64,000 nucleotides of DNA. It comes from Flavobacterium micromati. GTDB lineage: Bacteria > Bacteroidota > Bacteroidia > Flavobacteriales > Flavobacteriaceae. The position numbers were made by a program, and so were the translations under genes. Within the stretch, counting starts at the first letter, position 1. Every line of letters begins with the position of its first letter. The notes under the pieces were generated by a model. The model did not search any database. It had not been told where the DNA came from and saw nothing but the letters and a program-made list of their open reading frames with translations. This document shows, piece after piece, positions 43,781 to 52,409 of the stretch. Location of the stretch: assembly GCF_900129585.1 (NCBI RefSeq), contig NZ_FQWF01000002.1:248001-312000 (forward strand), read 5' to 3'.

Positions 43781-43789
43781 AAATTAAAA

Positions 43790-44056
43790 TTAGGGGAAAA
43801 GTTTATAAATATTTTCTCTTTTTACAAAACGTTCCATTTCAATTTTTTTTCCATTATAATAAAATCCCAGTCTATATTTTCCCAACCGAAATCGATACGC
43901 TTCTGGATGTCCTTTTAACTTTTTTATATTAGGAACTTCTAATAAAGAATATGCATTTTTAAACAAGTTAATCGATTCTAAAAGTTGTTTTTTCAATGTA
44001 TTATCACTTATTTTTTGAATGTCTTTAAGAAACATTTTCGAATACTCAACTATCAT
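43790..44056 (-). CDS. RelE/ParE-type toxin
   Basis: 88 residues, basic. MIVEYSKMFLKDIQKI and the tail YRFRLGKYRLGFYYNGKKIEMERFVKRENIY (in part: FRLGKYRLGFYY and RFVKRENIY) show the compact RelE/ParE fold with its basic patch and C-terminal His/Lys-rich end. Such toxins cleave mRNA on ribosomes or block gyrase; no residue set here decides between them. The gene overlaps the antitoxin gene by 4 bases (ATGA). Confidence 0.8.
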   Translation of the reverse strand: MIVEYSKMFLKDIQKISDNTLKKQLLESINLFKNAYSLLEVPNIKKLKGHPEAYRFRLGKYRLGFYYNGKKIEMERFVKRENIYKLFP

Positions 44057-44304
44057 GTTTTTAAAACTGCAAAAATCTCTTCTTCTGAAACTTTATCGTC
44101 TCGATCGGATTCCTGCATTAACAATAAAAGTCCAATATCCTCTTTTTCTTCGTTAGTTAAATTTCTAAAACGATCAAGTTCCTGATTTTTAACATACGTT
44201 TGAACTGCATTTTCTATTAATGCTTTTACACTTAAATTTTTAAAAATAGCAATGAATTTTAACTTAGTGAGGGTTTTTTGATCTAAATCAATTAGTTTTC
44301 TCAT
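44053..44304 (-). CDS. Antitoxin, ribbon-helix-helix-like
   Basis: 83 residues from the ATG at 44304 (MRKLIDLDQKTLTKL). The frame opens further upstream (44346), but that region reads as membrane-like LCIYYIYLLKIF from an AT-rich promoter stretch, so it is probably not translated. The N-terminal strand, helix, LSVKALIENAV turn and helix fit an RHH DNA-binding fold, as antitoxins that repress their own operon have. The acidic C-terminus (EEEIFAVLKT) would bind the toxin. TATATTTG at 44327-44320 on the minus strand is a possible -7 box. Confidence 0.72.
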   Translation of the reverse strand: MRKLIDLDQKTLTKLKFIAIFKNLSVKALIENAVQTYVKNQELDRFRNLTNEEKEDIGLLLLMQESDRDDKVSEEEIFAVLKT

Positions 44305-44395
44305 TATAAATATTTTTAGCAAATATATATAATATATACACAGCACATTAGAACTGTTCGATTTATTTTATAAATTTGCGTTTCAAAACATCAAA

Positions 44396-44632
44396 ATGAA
44401 AAAAATAAAATTAATATGGGATTTCCGTGGGCCTGCGTCGGCAAAAACAGCAGAACACCACGAAATTCATTTAAAAGAATATATTACAGTCGAAAAATTA
44501 CCACTGAACATAACAGGTTTTGAAATTCAAAGCGAAATGCAAGCAATTGCTTTTATGGTAGTAACCGATGAAAATATGATTGATGTTCGCGATGCTTTAA
44601 AACCTCATCGAGGTGAAGTTTATGAAGGCTAA
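44396..44632 (+). CDS. Conserved hypothetical protein
   Basis: 78 residues. KIKLIWDFRGPASAKTAEHH then EIHLKEYITVEKL and a C-terminal MVVTDENMIDVRDALKPHRGE. No signal peptide or recognised domain; one alpha/beta domain seems likely. Small proteins starting with this WDFRGP motif occur in Bacteroidota with unknown role. Its 3' end is followed by a 13-bp hairpin in the filler repeat. Confidence 0.7.
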   Translation: MKKIKLIWDFRGPASAKTAEHHEIHLKEYITVEKLPLNITGFEIQSEMQAIAFMVVTDENMIDVRDALKPHRGEVYEG

Positions 44633-44644
44633 ATTTGAACAAAA

Positions 44645-44874
44645 AAATTCCAAATTCCAACTTTGTAACATATTAGAATTTGGAATTTGGCTTTGAGCTT
44701 TTAGTAATTAGGTTTTGCTAATTTAAATTTTAGCATTTGGAATTTGAAATTTGGACTTTAATTTTGGAATTTGGAATTTCAATTTTGGAATTTAATTTTT
44801 AAAATTTGGAATTTAATTTTTGGACTTTCAATTTTGGAATTTAATTTTTGGAATTTAATTTTTAGAATTTGAAT
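44645..44874. repeat. Filler repeat, unit 'tttggaattt/aaattcc', with inverted copy
   Basis: A low-complexity region with many copies of ttggaatttgg, ttggaatttcaatttt, and ttggaatttaattttt. Its first part holds the reverse copy aaattccaaattc (44645-44657), which pairs perfectly over 13 bp with gaatttggaattt (44676-44688), so it can act as a terminator of the plus-strand gene. No ORF of note. It ends at the recQ stop codon. Confidence 0.8.
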
Positions 44875-47070
44875 TTAATTCGCAACTTCGCTAATAAACT
44901 TGATTCGCATCAATCGCAATTCATGCACATCATAATCACCATCAAATTCTTTGAGTGCTCTTTCAATACTATCTGATTCTGATTCCATGAAATAATCATG
45001 AATTTCTTCTTGCTGATCATCATCCAGCATATCATCTACCCAATATTTAATATTCAACTTGGTTCCCGAATAAACAATTTGCTCCATTTCTTTGATCAAG
45101 GCATCCATATTTAAGCCTTTTGCAGAAGCAATATCTTTAAGGGATAATTTTCGATCTATATTTTGAATAATATAAAGTTTGTTGACTGAATTCGTTCCTG
45201 TGGATTTGACTACTAAATCGTCTGGACGAGTTATATCATTATCATTAACATAACTATTAATTAACTCGAGAAATTCCTTTCCATATTTTTTTGCTTTGCC
45301 TTCGCCAACTCCATGAATATTGATCATTTCGAATTGCGAAATAGGATATTTTAACGCCATATCTTCTAGGGAAGGGTCTTGGAAAACCACAAATGGTGGA
45401 ACTCCTACTTTTTTAGCAACCTTTTTACGTAGATCACGCAACATTCCCATCAAAACTTCGTCAGCAACTGCTGATGATTTAGCTGCAGAAACAATCGCTT
45501 CATCAACCGTTTCATTATATTCATGATCCTCAGACATCATAAAAGAATGCGGATTTGCAATGAAATCCAAACCTTTTTGAGTTATTTTAACAATCCCGTA
45601 AGTCTCAATATCTTTTGACAAAAATCCCGAAACTAATACTTGACGCAACAATGCCATCCAATATTTCTCATCATGATCTGCACCACATCCAAAAAATGTT
45701 TGAACATCTGTTCTATGCGCTTTTATTACGGCATTTACGCGCCCTATTAAAGTAAAAACAACTTCTTTTGATTTGTATAAATGCTTTGTGTCTCGCACTA
45801 CTTGGAGCAATTTAACAACTTGTTCTTGGGCTTCCACTTTAGTTTTTGGATTGCGCACATTGTCATCCATATCAGCTCCTTCGCCAGTAATATCATCAAA
45901 TTCTTCTCCGAAATAATGAAGCAAAAATTTACGTCGTGACATTGAGGTTTCGGCGTAAGCCACAACTTCTTGCAACAATGCAAATCCAATTTCTTGTTCA
46001 GCAACAGGTTTGCCCGACATGAATTTCTCTAATTTCTCGACATCTTTATAGGAATAATAAGCTAAACAATGACCTTCACCGCCGTCTCGACCACCGCGAC
46101 CTGTTTCTTGATAATAACTTTCAAGTGATTTTGGAATATCGTGATGAATTACAAATCTCACATCAGGTTTGTCAATTCCCATTCCAAAAGCAATTGTTGC
46201 CACTACGACATCCACATCTTCCATCAGGAACATATCTTGATGTCTAGCTCGAGTTTTAGCATCTAAACCAGCGTGGTAAGGAACTGCACTTATGCCATTG
46301 ACTTGCAAAACTTCGGCGATCGCCTCCACTTTCTTTCGACTGAGGCAATATATAATCCCTGATTTTCCTTTGTGCTGTTTGATGAAACGAATAATATCCG
46401 ATTCAATATTTTTAGTTTTTGTACGTACTTCGTAGTACAAATTAGGTCTATTGAACGATGCCTTAAAAGTGGTAGCGTCAACCATATCAAGATTTTTAAG
46501 AATATCTTCTTGAACTTTAGGCGTTGCAGTGGCGGTTAAACCAATAATAGGAACATCACCTAATTGTTTTATGATATGTTTTAGATTTCTATATTCTGGT
46601 CTAAAATCATGACCCCATTCAGAAATACAATGGGCTTCATCAATAGCAACGAAAGAGATTTTGACATTTTTAAGAAAATTGACATATTCCTCCTTTGTTA
46701 ACGATTCGGGCGCTACATAAAGTAGTTTGGTAAGTCCTGAGGTAATATCCGCTTTAACTTGAGTGATTTCAGTTTTATTGAGCGAAGAGTTTAAAACATG
46801 CGCAACTCCGTTTTCAGTAGATAAACTTCGTATTGCATCAACCTGATTTTTCATTAAAGCAATTAATGGAGAAACTACTATGGCTGTTCCTTCCTGCATC
46901 AAAGCGGGTAATTGATAACAAAGTGATTTTCCGCCACCTGTAGGCATGATCACAAACGTATTCTGTTTATTGAGAATAGTTCTTATCACTTGTTCTTGTA
47001 ATCCTTTGAATTGGCCAAAGCCAAAATACTTCTTTAATTCTTTATGGATGTCAATTTCGTTTGGATTCAT
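44875..47070 (-). CDS. recQ: ATP-dependent DNA helicase RecQ
   Basis: 731 residues. Walker A MPTGGGKSLCYQ, DEAH box AIDEAHCISEWGHDFRPEY (in part), the motif VI GRGGRDG, an RQC region with zinc and winged-helix parts, and a C-terminal HRDC domain (around residues 560-640: KKVAKKVGVPPFVVFQDPS in part). The tail beyond about residue 650 is acidic. It unwinds duplex, fork and G4 DNA for repair and restart. It is divergent from the sugar isomerase gene. Confidence 0.95.
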   Translation of the reverse strand: MNPNEIDIHKELKKYFGFGQFKGLQEQVIRTILNKQNTFVIMPTGGGKSLCYQLPALMQEGTAIVVSPLIALMKNQVDAIRSLSTENGVAHVLNSSLNKTEITQVKADITSGLTKLLYVAPESLTKEEYVNFLKNVKISFVAIDEAHCISEWGHDFRPEYRNLKHIIKQLGDVPIIGLTATATPKVQEDILKNLDMVDATTFKASFNRPNLYYEVRTKTKNIESDIIRFIKQHKGKSGIIYCLSRKKVEAIAEVLQVNGISAVPYHAGLDAKTRARHQDMFLMEDVDVVVATIAFGMGIDKPDVRFVIHHDIPKSLESYYQETGRGGRDGGEGHCLAYYSYKDVEKLEKFMSGKPVAEQEIGFALLQEVVAYAETSMSRRKFLLHYFGEEFDDITGEGADMDDNVRNPKTKVEAQEQVVKLLQVVRDTKHLYKSKEVVFTLIGRVNAVIKAHRTDVQTFFGCGADHDEKYWMALLRQVLVSGFLSKDIETYGIVKITQKGLDFIANPHSFMMSEDHEYNETVDEAIVSAAKSSAVADEVLMGMLRDLRKKVAKKVGVPPFVVFQDPSLEDMALKYPISQFEMINIHGVGEGKAKKYGKEFLELINSYVNDNDITRPDDLVVKSTGTNSVNKLYIIQNIDRKLSLKDIASAKGLNMDALIKEMEQIVYSGTKLNIKYWVDDMLDDDQQEEIHDYFMESESDSIERALKEFDGDYDVHELRLMRIKFISEVAN

Positions 47071-47154
47071 TCTTTAATGTGTGGTAATTTGTTTAAATTT
47101 GCGACATCTAAAGATACAAATTTCTTTTAAACTCACAAATTTAAATATTCTGTT

Positions 47155-48120
47155 TTGATTACAAGAGAAAATACATTGGCTAGCGCCAAAAAAACAATCT
47201 TATCGGAAAGCCAATCTATCGCAAAACTAGCTGATTATCTGGATGAAAACTTTGTAGAGGCTACAAAAAAAATATATAACTCAAAAGGCCGATTAGTAAT
47301 CACAGGAATAGGTAAAAGTGCTATTATTGCTCAAAAGATCGTAGCTTCATTCAATTCTACGGGAACTCCAGCGCTATTTTTACATGCTTCGGAAGCAATT
47401 CACGGCGATTTAGGAATGATTCAAAATGAAGATGTTATTATTTGTATCTCAAAAAGTGGTAATAGTCCAGAGATAAAAGTACTTGTTCCTTTGCTTAAAA
47501 GATTTGGAAATAGCTTAATTGCAATAACTGGAAATATGACGTCTTTTTTAGCAAAAGGATCAGATATTGTACTTAACACCACAGTTGATTCTGAGGCGTG
47601 TCCTAATAATTTAGCTCCTACTAACAGCACAACTGCGCAATTAGTTATGGGTGACGCACTTGTCGTTTGCCTTATGGAAATGCGAGATTTTCAACCGCAG
47701 GATTTTGCTATTTATCATCCAGGCGGTGCACTAGGGAAAAAATTATTGCTGAAAGTAAAAGAGATGCTGGAAAACTCCCTAAAACCTATGGTAGGTCCAG
47801 ACGCTGCAATAAAAAAAGTTATTTTTGAAATCTCTGAAAAGCGTCTTGGAGTTACAGCGGTAGTTGAAAATGAAAAAGTAATAGGCATAATTACCGATGG
47901 TGATATCCGAAGAATGTTGAACGATAGAGACACCTTTACAGATTTGACAGCAAGAGATATTATGACAAAAAATCCGAAAATGACATCATCAAATGCTATG
48001 GTTGTTGAAGCACTAAATATAATGGAAGACTTTTCAATCACGCAATTAGTTGTTGTTGATGATGGCGAATACAAAGGAGTGTTGCATTTACATGATATTT
48101 TAAAAGAAGGAATAGTATAA
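47155..48120 (+). CDS. kdsD: KpsF/GutQ/KdsD-type arabinose-5-phosphate isomerase
   Basis: 321 residues: SIS domain (GIGKSAIIAQKI and SGNSPEIKVLVPL) then two CBS domains (residues about 200-320; IITDGDIRRML and DDGEYKGVLHLHD). It makes arabinose-5-phosphate from ribulose-5-phosphate, precursor of Kdo for LPS. The start is a TTG at 47155, where the family N-terminus begins; no ATG fits better. tatC overlaps its stop by 1 base (TAATG). Confidence 0.9.
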   Translation: MITRENTLASAKKTILSESQSIAKLADYLDENFVEATKKIYNSKGRLVITGIGKSAIIAQKIVASFNSTGTPALFLHASEAIHGDLGMIQNEDVIICISKSGNSPEIKVLVPLLKRFGNSLIAITGNMTSFLAKGSDIVLNTTVDSEACPNNLAPTNSTTAQLVMGDALVVCLMEMRDFQPQDFAIYHPGGALGKKLLLKVKEMLENSLKPMVGPDAAIKKVIFEISEKRLGVTAVVENEKVIGIITDGDIRRMLNDRDTFTDLTARDIMTKNPKMTSSNAMVVEALNIMEDFSITQLVVVDDGEYKGVLHLHDILKEGIV

Positions 48121-48935
48121 TGGCTAAAAAAAACTTAAACGAAATGTCGTTTTTAGATCATCTTGAAGAATTAAGATGGTTATTAGTAAGAAGCACAGTT
48201 GCAATATTGATCTTAGCTACTTTCACTTTTTTTATAAGTGATTATATATTTGATGTTATCATTTTTGGACCAACTACTCCAAATTTTGTCACTTATCGCT
48301 TTTTTTGCGACTTGTCAAATCAATTGGGTTTTGCAGAGAATATATGTGTGACTGAAATGCCTTTCATTATTCAAAACGTAAATATGGAAGGCCAAATAAA
48401 TGTGCTGATTTGGACTTGTATAACCGCTGGATTCATTCTTGGATTTCCGTTTATATTATGGGAAGTTTGGAAATTTATCAGTCCGGCATTATATACAACA
48501 GAAAAAAAACACGCTAAACTCTTTATCTTTTCCTCATCGCTTTTATTTTTTATTGGCGTTTTGTTTGGGTACTTCGTAATTGTACCTATGTCAGTAAACT
48601 TTTTTGCTACGTTTACAATTAGTGATGTAGTAAAAAATCAGTTCAGCGTTGATTCCTATATTGGATTGGTAAAAACCAGTGTAATAGCTTGCGGATTATT
48701 TTTTGAGTTACCAATAATTATTTATTTCCTGACAAAATTAGGTTTAGTAACTCCGGTTTTCTTGAGGAAATACTGGAAATATGCAGTAATTATAATTCTT
48801 ATTGTGGCGGCAATTGTTACACCACCAGATGTTGTAAGTCAAATTATAGTAACAATTCCAATGTTGTTGATTTATGAATTGAGTATCTTAATTTCAAAAA
48901 TAGTAGTAAAAAATCAAAATAAATTAAATGGCTGA
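48120..48935 (+). CDS. tatC: Twin-arginine translocase subunit TatC
   Basis: 271 residues with six membrane helices. The amphipathic N-terminus MSFLDHLEELRW, the EVWKFISPALYTTEKKH loop and ATFTISDVVKNQFSVDSYI are standard TatC. It recognises Tat signal peptides for export of folded proteins. It follows the isomerase with TAATG overlap and is overlapped 8 bases by the next gene. tatA is not in this window. Confidence 0.95.
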   Translation: MAKKNLNEMSFLDHLEELRWLLVRSTVAILILATFTFFISDYIFDVIIFGPTTPNFVTYRFFCDLSNQLGFAENICVTEMPFIIQNVNMEGQINVLIWTCITAGFILGFPFILWEVWKFISPALYTTEKKHAKLFIFSSSLLFFIGVLFGYFVIVPMSVNFFATFTISDVVKNQFSVDSYIGLVKTSVIACGLFFELPIIIYFLTKLGLVTPVFLRKYWKYAVIIILIVAAIVTPPDVVSQIIVTIPMLLIYELSILISKIVVKNQNKLNG

Positions 48936-49281
48936 TATAATAGAAGAATTCAATGAATATCGTTCTAGAATGAACGAAAAATTACTGGCAGACAATAATA
49001 AAATTGTGAAGCGCATTTTTAATTTGGATACCAATGCTTACGCTGCGGGCGCATTAGACGTGAAAACTAAAGAGTTACTTGGACTAGTAGCATCAGCAGT
49101 TTTACGTTGTGATGATTGCGTAAAATACCATTTAGAAACGAGCCACAAAGAAGGCGTTACCAAAGAAGAAATGATGGAAGCCATGGGAATTGCTACGCTT
49201 GTGGGCGGAACAATTGTTGTGCCACATTTGCGCCGTGCATACGAATTTTGGGAAGCGTTAGAAGAAAGTGCAACTAAATAA
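48928..49281 (+). CDS. Carboxymuconolactone decarboxylase/AhpD-like protein
   Basis: 117 residues, one AhpD-like domain. The active-site LRCDDCVKYHLETSHKEG has the Cys-x-x-Cys and following His of AhpD-type disulfide reductases; the C-terminus has PHLRRAYEFWEAL. Role could be a peroxide-linked reductase. It overlaps tatC by 8 bases, so they are coupled. Confidence 0.85.
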   Translation: MADIIEEFNEYRSRMNEKLLADNNKIVKRIFNLDTNAYAAGALDVKTKELLGLVASAVLRCDDCVKYHLETSHKEGVTKEEMMEAMGIATLVGGTIVVPHLRRAYEFWEALEESATK

Positions 49282-49426
49282 TTTTTTAAGAAGTAAAACG
49301 GTTTCTTTGTTTATTCGTTTATGTGATTAATAAACATTTAAACTACTGAACAGTTCAACAACAATTAAACGGTCAAGCAGTTAAACGCCTAACTAATTAA
49401 GCTTTAAACAAATAAAACATCAAACG

Positions 49427-50167
49427 ATGAAATTAAGAGCCGAGAATCTTGTCAAAACTTACAAAGGACGCAGTGTTGTCAAAGGGATTTCGGTGGAAGT
49501 GAACCAGGGCGAAATTGTTGGACTTCTAGGTCCAAACGGCGCTGGGAAAACTACATCTTTCTATATGATTGTAGGATTAGTAAAACCAAATTCAGGTCAT
49601 ATATTTCTCGATGATTTAGACATTACTGATTACCCAATGTACAAAAGAGCACAACAGGGAATAGGTTATTTAGCACAAGAAGCATCTGTATTTAGAAAAT
49701 TGAGTATTGAAGATAATATTTTAAGCGTTTTACAGCTAACAAAATTGTCAAAAGCAGAGCAAGAAGCTAAAATGGAAAGCTTAATTGACGAATTTAGCTT
49801 GGAACACATTCGCACTAATCGCGGTGATTTACTTTCAGGGGGAGAAAGACGGCGAACTGAAATTGCGCGTTGTCTGGCTACAGATCCAAAATTTATACTT
49901 TTAGATGAGCCTTTTGCTGGCGTAGATCCAGTTGCTGTGGAAGATATTCAGCGCATTGTTGCGCAGCTGAAAAATAAGAATATCGGAATTTTAATTACAG
50001 ACCATAACGTTCAGGAAACACTCGCCATTACTGACAAAACGTATTTGATGTTTGAAGGCGGAATTTTGAAAGCAGGAATTCCAGAAGAATTAGTAGAGGA
50101 CGAAATGGTTAGACGGGTATATTTAGGACAAAATTTTGAATTGCGAAAAAAGAAATTAGAATTTTAA
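49427..50167 (+). CDS. lptB: LPS-transport ABC ATPase LptB
   Basis: 246 residues. Walker A GPNGAGKTT, signature LSGGERRRTEIARCL, Walker B FILLDEPFAGVDP and the H-loop TDHNVQETL. The VAEDI-like EDIQRIVAQLK and the tail YLGQNFELRKKKLEF identify LptB, the motor of LPS export. It lies 145 bases after the AhpD-like gene; the gap holds a degenerate ttaaac repeat. Confidence 0.94.
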   Translation: MKLRAENLVKTYKGRSVVKGISVEVNQGEIVGLLGPNGAGKTTSFYMIVGLVKPNSGHIFLDDLDITDYPMYKRAQQGIGYLAQEASVFRKLSIEDNILSVLQLTKLSKAEQEAKMESLIDEFSLEHIRTNRGDLLSGGERRRTEIARCLATDPKFILLDEPFAGVDPVAVEDIQRIVAQLKNKNIGILITDHNVQETLAITDKTYLMFEGGILKAGIPEELVEDEMVRRVYLGQNFELRKKKLEF

Positions 50168-50255
50168 TTTTACGAAAAATTAATCTTCAAATAAAGAAGA
50201 AAAGCGCTAAAAAAATGATTTGGATGAATAAAAATTAATCTTAACAAGCTGAGAA

Positions 50256-50480
50256 ATGTCAAATAATAAAGAACCTTCCGATGAAACTAAAAGCAGATGG
50301 CATCAAGATCCAAACAATTGGTTTTTGGTGCTATTTTATTTTAACAAAGAAGACAAACGCATTTTTCCACCGAAGAGAATTGCGTGGATGGGTTGGACGA
50401 TAAATTTTGCAAATCCTTTTTCGGTTGGAGTTTTGTTGTTTTTTTTGTTTCTCGTTTTTATAATGGTTTCATTAAAATAG
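50256..50480 (+). CDS. DUF5808-type small membrane protein
   Basis: 74 residues. WHQDPNNWFLVLFYFNKEDKRIFPPKR and MGWTINFANPF are the hallmark of DUF5808 (conserved DPNNW and NKEDxRIFPPK), followed by one transmembrane helix (FSVGVLLFFLFLVFIMVSL). Function unknown. It follows lptB on the same strand. Confidence 0.8.
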   Translation: MSNNKEPSDETKSRWHQDPNNWFLVLFYFNKEDKRIFPPKRIAWMGWTINFANPFSVGVLLFFLFLVFIMVSLK

Positions 50481-50496
50481 CACTTTTTAAAAACTA

Positions 50497-51360
50497 TCAT
50501 TCCACCGTTATAAATTGAAGCTGCTGTAAATCTCCATTGTAAATATTCACGTCAACATTTCCTATAATTCCCGGAATTGCTGCTTTCTCTGTGAATTGCC
50601 AAAAAAGCCAATCATTTTCAATTTGCTCTCGATAGAAATTATAATTGGCAATCCAAAAAAGATAATCAGAAAACTCCTCTTTTAAAAAATCATCATAATA
50701 CCGCTCTCCTGAATAAATTATTGGCTTTACTCCATAATGAGATTCTACTGCGTTCAACCAGCGTCGCAATCCAATTTTCAAGTTGGCAATCGACTGATTT
50801 TTAGGTAATTTTTCAATATCAAGTACAGGTGGTAAATCTCCTTTTTGCAATTTTACCGTTTTAATAAATAACGCCGCTTGTTCTAGCGAGTTTTCATTAG
50901 GTCTGTAATAGTGATAAGCTCCGCGAATCATTCTATTTTCTTTGGCGCCAAGCCAATTTCTTTTAAATTGACGATCGGGACGATCCATACCCACGGTTGC
51001 ACGAATAAAAACAAAGTGTAAAGGATATTTATTTTCAATGGTATCTACGTATGACCAACTAATTTTTCCCTGATATTCAGAAACATCAATCCCTATACTT
51101 TGACCTTCGCTTTTTTCCAAAACTTGAAAATTACGAACATCGGAAATTCTTTTTGCCTCGCTTGCTTCGGTCAGTGTTTTATTAGATTTAAAACTAAAAT
51201 AATAAGCTAATCCTATTCTATAATGATAAGTAAGTCCGATAAATAAAAGCACAAGAAAAAAACCAATTACATATCGAAAAGTCTTTCCAGAAAAAAAAGC
51301 CCTATTTTTCTGAGACTTACGAACGACATTATTTCTTTTTCGGACAATTTTTTTTCTCAT
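50497..51360 (-). CDS. GH25-family lysozyme-like muramidase, membrane-anchored
   Basis: 287 residues. A basic N-terminus (KKIVRKRNNVVRK) precedes one transmembrane helix (residues about 28-48), so it is type II anchored. The GH25 domain has GIDVSEYQGKISW, the FVFIRATVG loop and the acid/nucleophile segment PVLDIEKL, in the order seen in Chalaropsis-type lysozymes. It would cleave or bind peptidoglycan. 8 bases separate it from pssA upstream, so it shares that operon. Confidence 0.85.
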   Translation of the reverse strand: MRKKIVRKRNNVVRKSQKNRAFFSGKTFRYVIGFFLVLLFIGLTYHYRIGLAYYFSFKSNKTLTEASEAKRISDVRNFQVLEKSEGQSIGIDVSEYQGKISWSYVDTIENKYPLHFVFIRATVGMDRPDRQFKRNWLGAKENRMIRGAYHYYRPNENSLEQAALFIKTVKLQKGDLPPVLDIEKLPKNQSIANLKIGLRRWLNAVESHYGVKPIIYSGERYYDDFLKEEFSDYLFWIANYNFYREQIENDWLFWQFTEKAAIPGIIGNVDVNIYNGDLQQLQFITVE

Positions 51361-51368
51361 TCAAAAAC

Positions 51369-52085
51369 CTACTTTTTAAGTAATTTATTATTTATGATCG
51401 AAAGTAAAACATAAAACAAAATCAGCAACGGAATTCCCAGATACTGAAAGAACATCAGTAGCAAAAGGGAACAAATTAAGAAAACGATTTGTAGCAGATT
51501 CTCTTTTAAGTTAAACTTTTTTATTTTTAACGAAAATAGCGGAATTTCAGCATTTAACATATATGCACTTAATAACGTGATTACCAATAAAAACCATTGA
51601 TTGGTAAGCAATTCAATTACAAAAATGGAATCGGTAAATTTTAAAACGAGTGGTAAACTCAAAATAAAAAGCGCGTTTGCAGGCGTAGGCAAACCTATAA
51701 AAGAATCCGTTTGACGTGTATCAATATTAAAATTTGCTAAGCGGTAACAAGAACCCAATGTAATTATAAAACCTACATAAGGAAACCATTGTAAATATCC
51801 TTCTACCACTGGTGATAAATGGCTAACCATCATTTGAAACATCACTAATCCAGGAACCGCACCACTAGTTATCATGTCAGCTAAAGAATCAAGTTGTAAT
51901 CCAAGCGGACTAGAAACTTTGAACAAACGAGCAAAAAAACCATCAAAAAAGTCTAGAAATATTCCTAAGCACACAAAGAAAAATGCCATTTCAAACTGCT
52001 TATTGAAAGCAAACATTAGCGCAATACAACCTGAAAAAAGATTGAGTAAAGTGATTACGTTTGGTACCTGTTTTTTGATATTCAT
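51369..52085 (-). CDS. pssA: CDP-diacylglycerol--serine O-phosphatidyltransferase
   Basis: 238 residues with several membrane helices. The CDP-alcohol phosphatidyltransferase motif is DGFFARLFKVSSPLGLQLDSLAD (DG-x2-AR-x8-G-x3-D-x3-D), near residues 48-70. It makes phosphatidylserine, precursor of phosphatidylethanolamine. The ATG at 52085 matches the family start NIKKQVPNVITLLNLF. Confidence 0.92.
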   Translation of the reverse strand: MNIKKQVPNVITLLNLFSGCIALMFAFNKQFEMAFFFVCLGIFLDFFDGFFARLFKVSSPLGLQLDSLADMITSGAVPGLVMFQMMVSHLSPVVEGYLQWFPYVGFIITLGSCYRLANFNIDTRQTDSFIGLPTPANALFILSLPLVLKFTDSIFVIELLTNQWFLLVITLLSAYMLNAEIPLFSLKIKKFNLKENLLQIVFLICSLLLLMFFQYLGIPLLILFYVLLSIINNKLLKK

Positions 52086-52409
52086 GAGTGTAAGTTATAT
52101 ATTTTAGTGATGCTTTGCTCAAAATTAAACTTGGTAAAAGGGAATCAAAACATCAATGCTGGCAAATTTAATATAATAAGTTTAGCAGTGGTACGTTTTT
52201 CAATACAGATTTATCGCAGAAGTCTTTCTTTTTTAAAATGGTAGTTGATCAGCTGAAATTATTAGCACTGCAAAATTAAATTTATTGGTGAAAGCCTTAC
52301 ATAGTTTAGATTTTTTATTAGAAATTAATTTTTATTAGCAAAAGAAATAAATCACCTTAATAAAAAGTATATTTTTGATAAAAATTAAAAAAACGTTCCA
52401 TTTTTACAG
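52086..52409. other. Intergenic region with possible promoter for the PorV-like gene
   Basis: 324 bases without a gene, divergent between pssA and the PorV-like gene. AT-rich, no ORF or repeat of note. A possible -7 box TATTTTTG lies at 52370-52377, 32 bases before the ATG at 52410, without a clear -33 box. Confidence 0.4.

Noticed and set aside
44305..44346. Upstream start of the antitoxin
   Set aside because: This stretch is AT-rich promoter DNA with a possible -7 box, and the added residues read like random membrane-type sequence.
49337..49420. Degenerate ttaaac repeats before lptB
   Set aside because: Too irregular to call a defined repeat; possibly another filler type.
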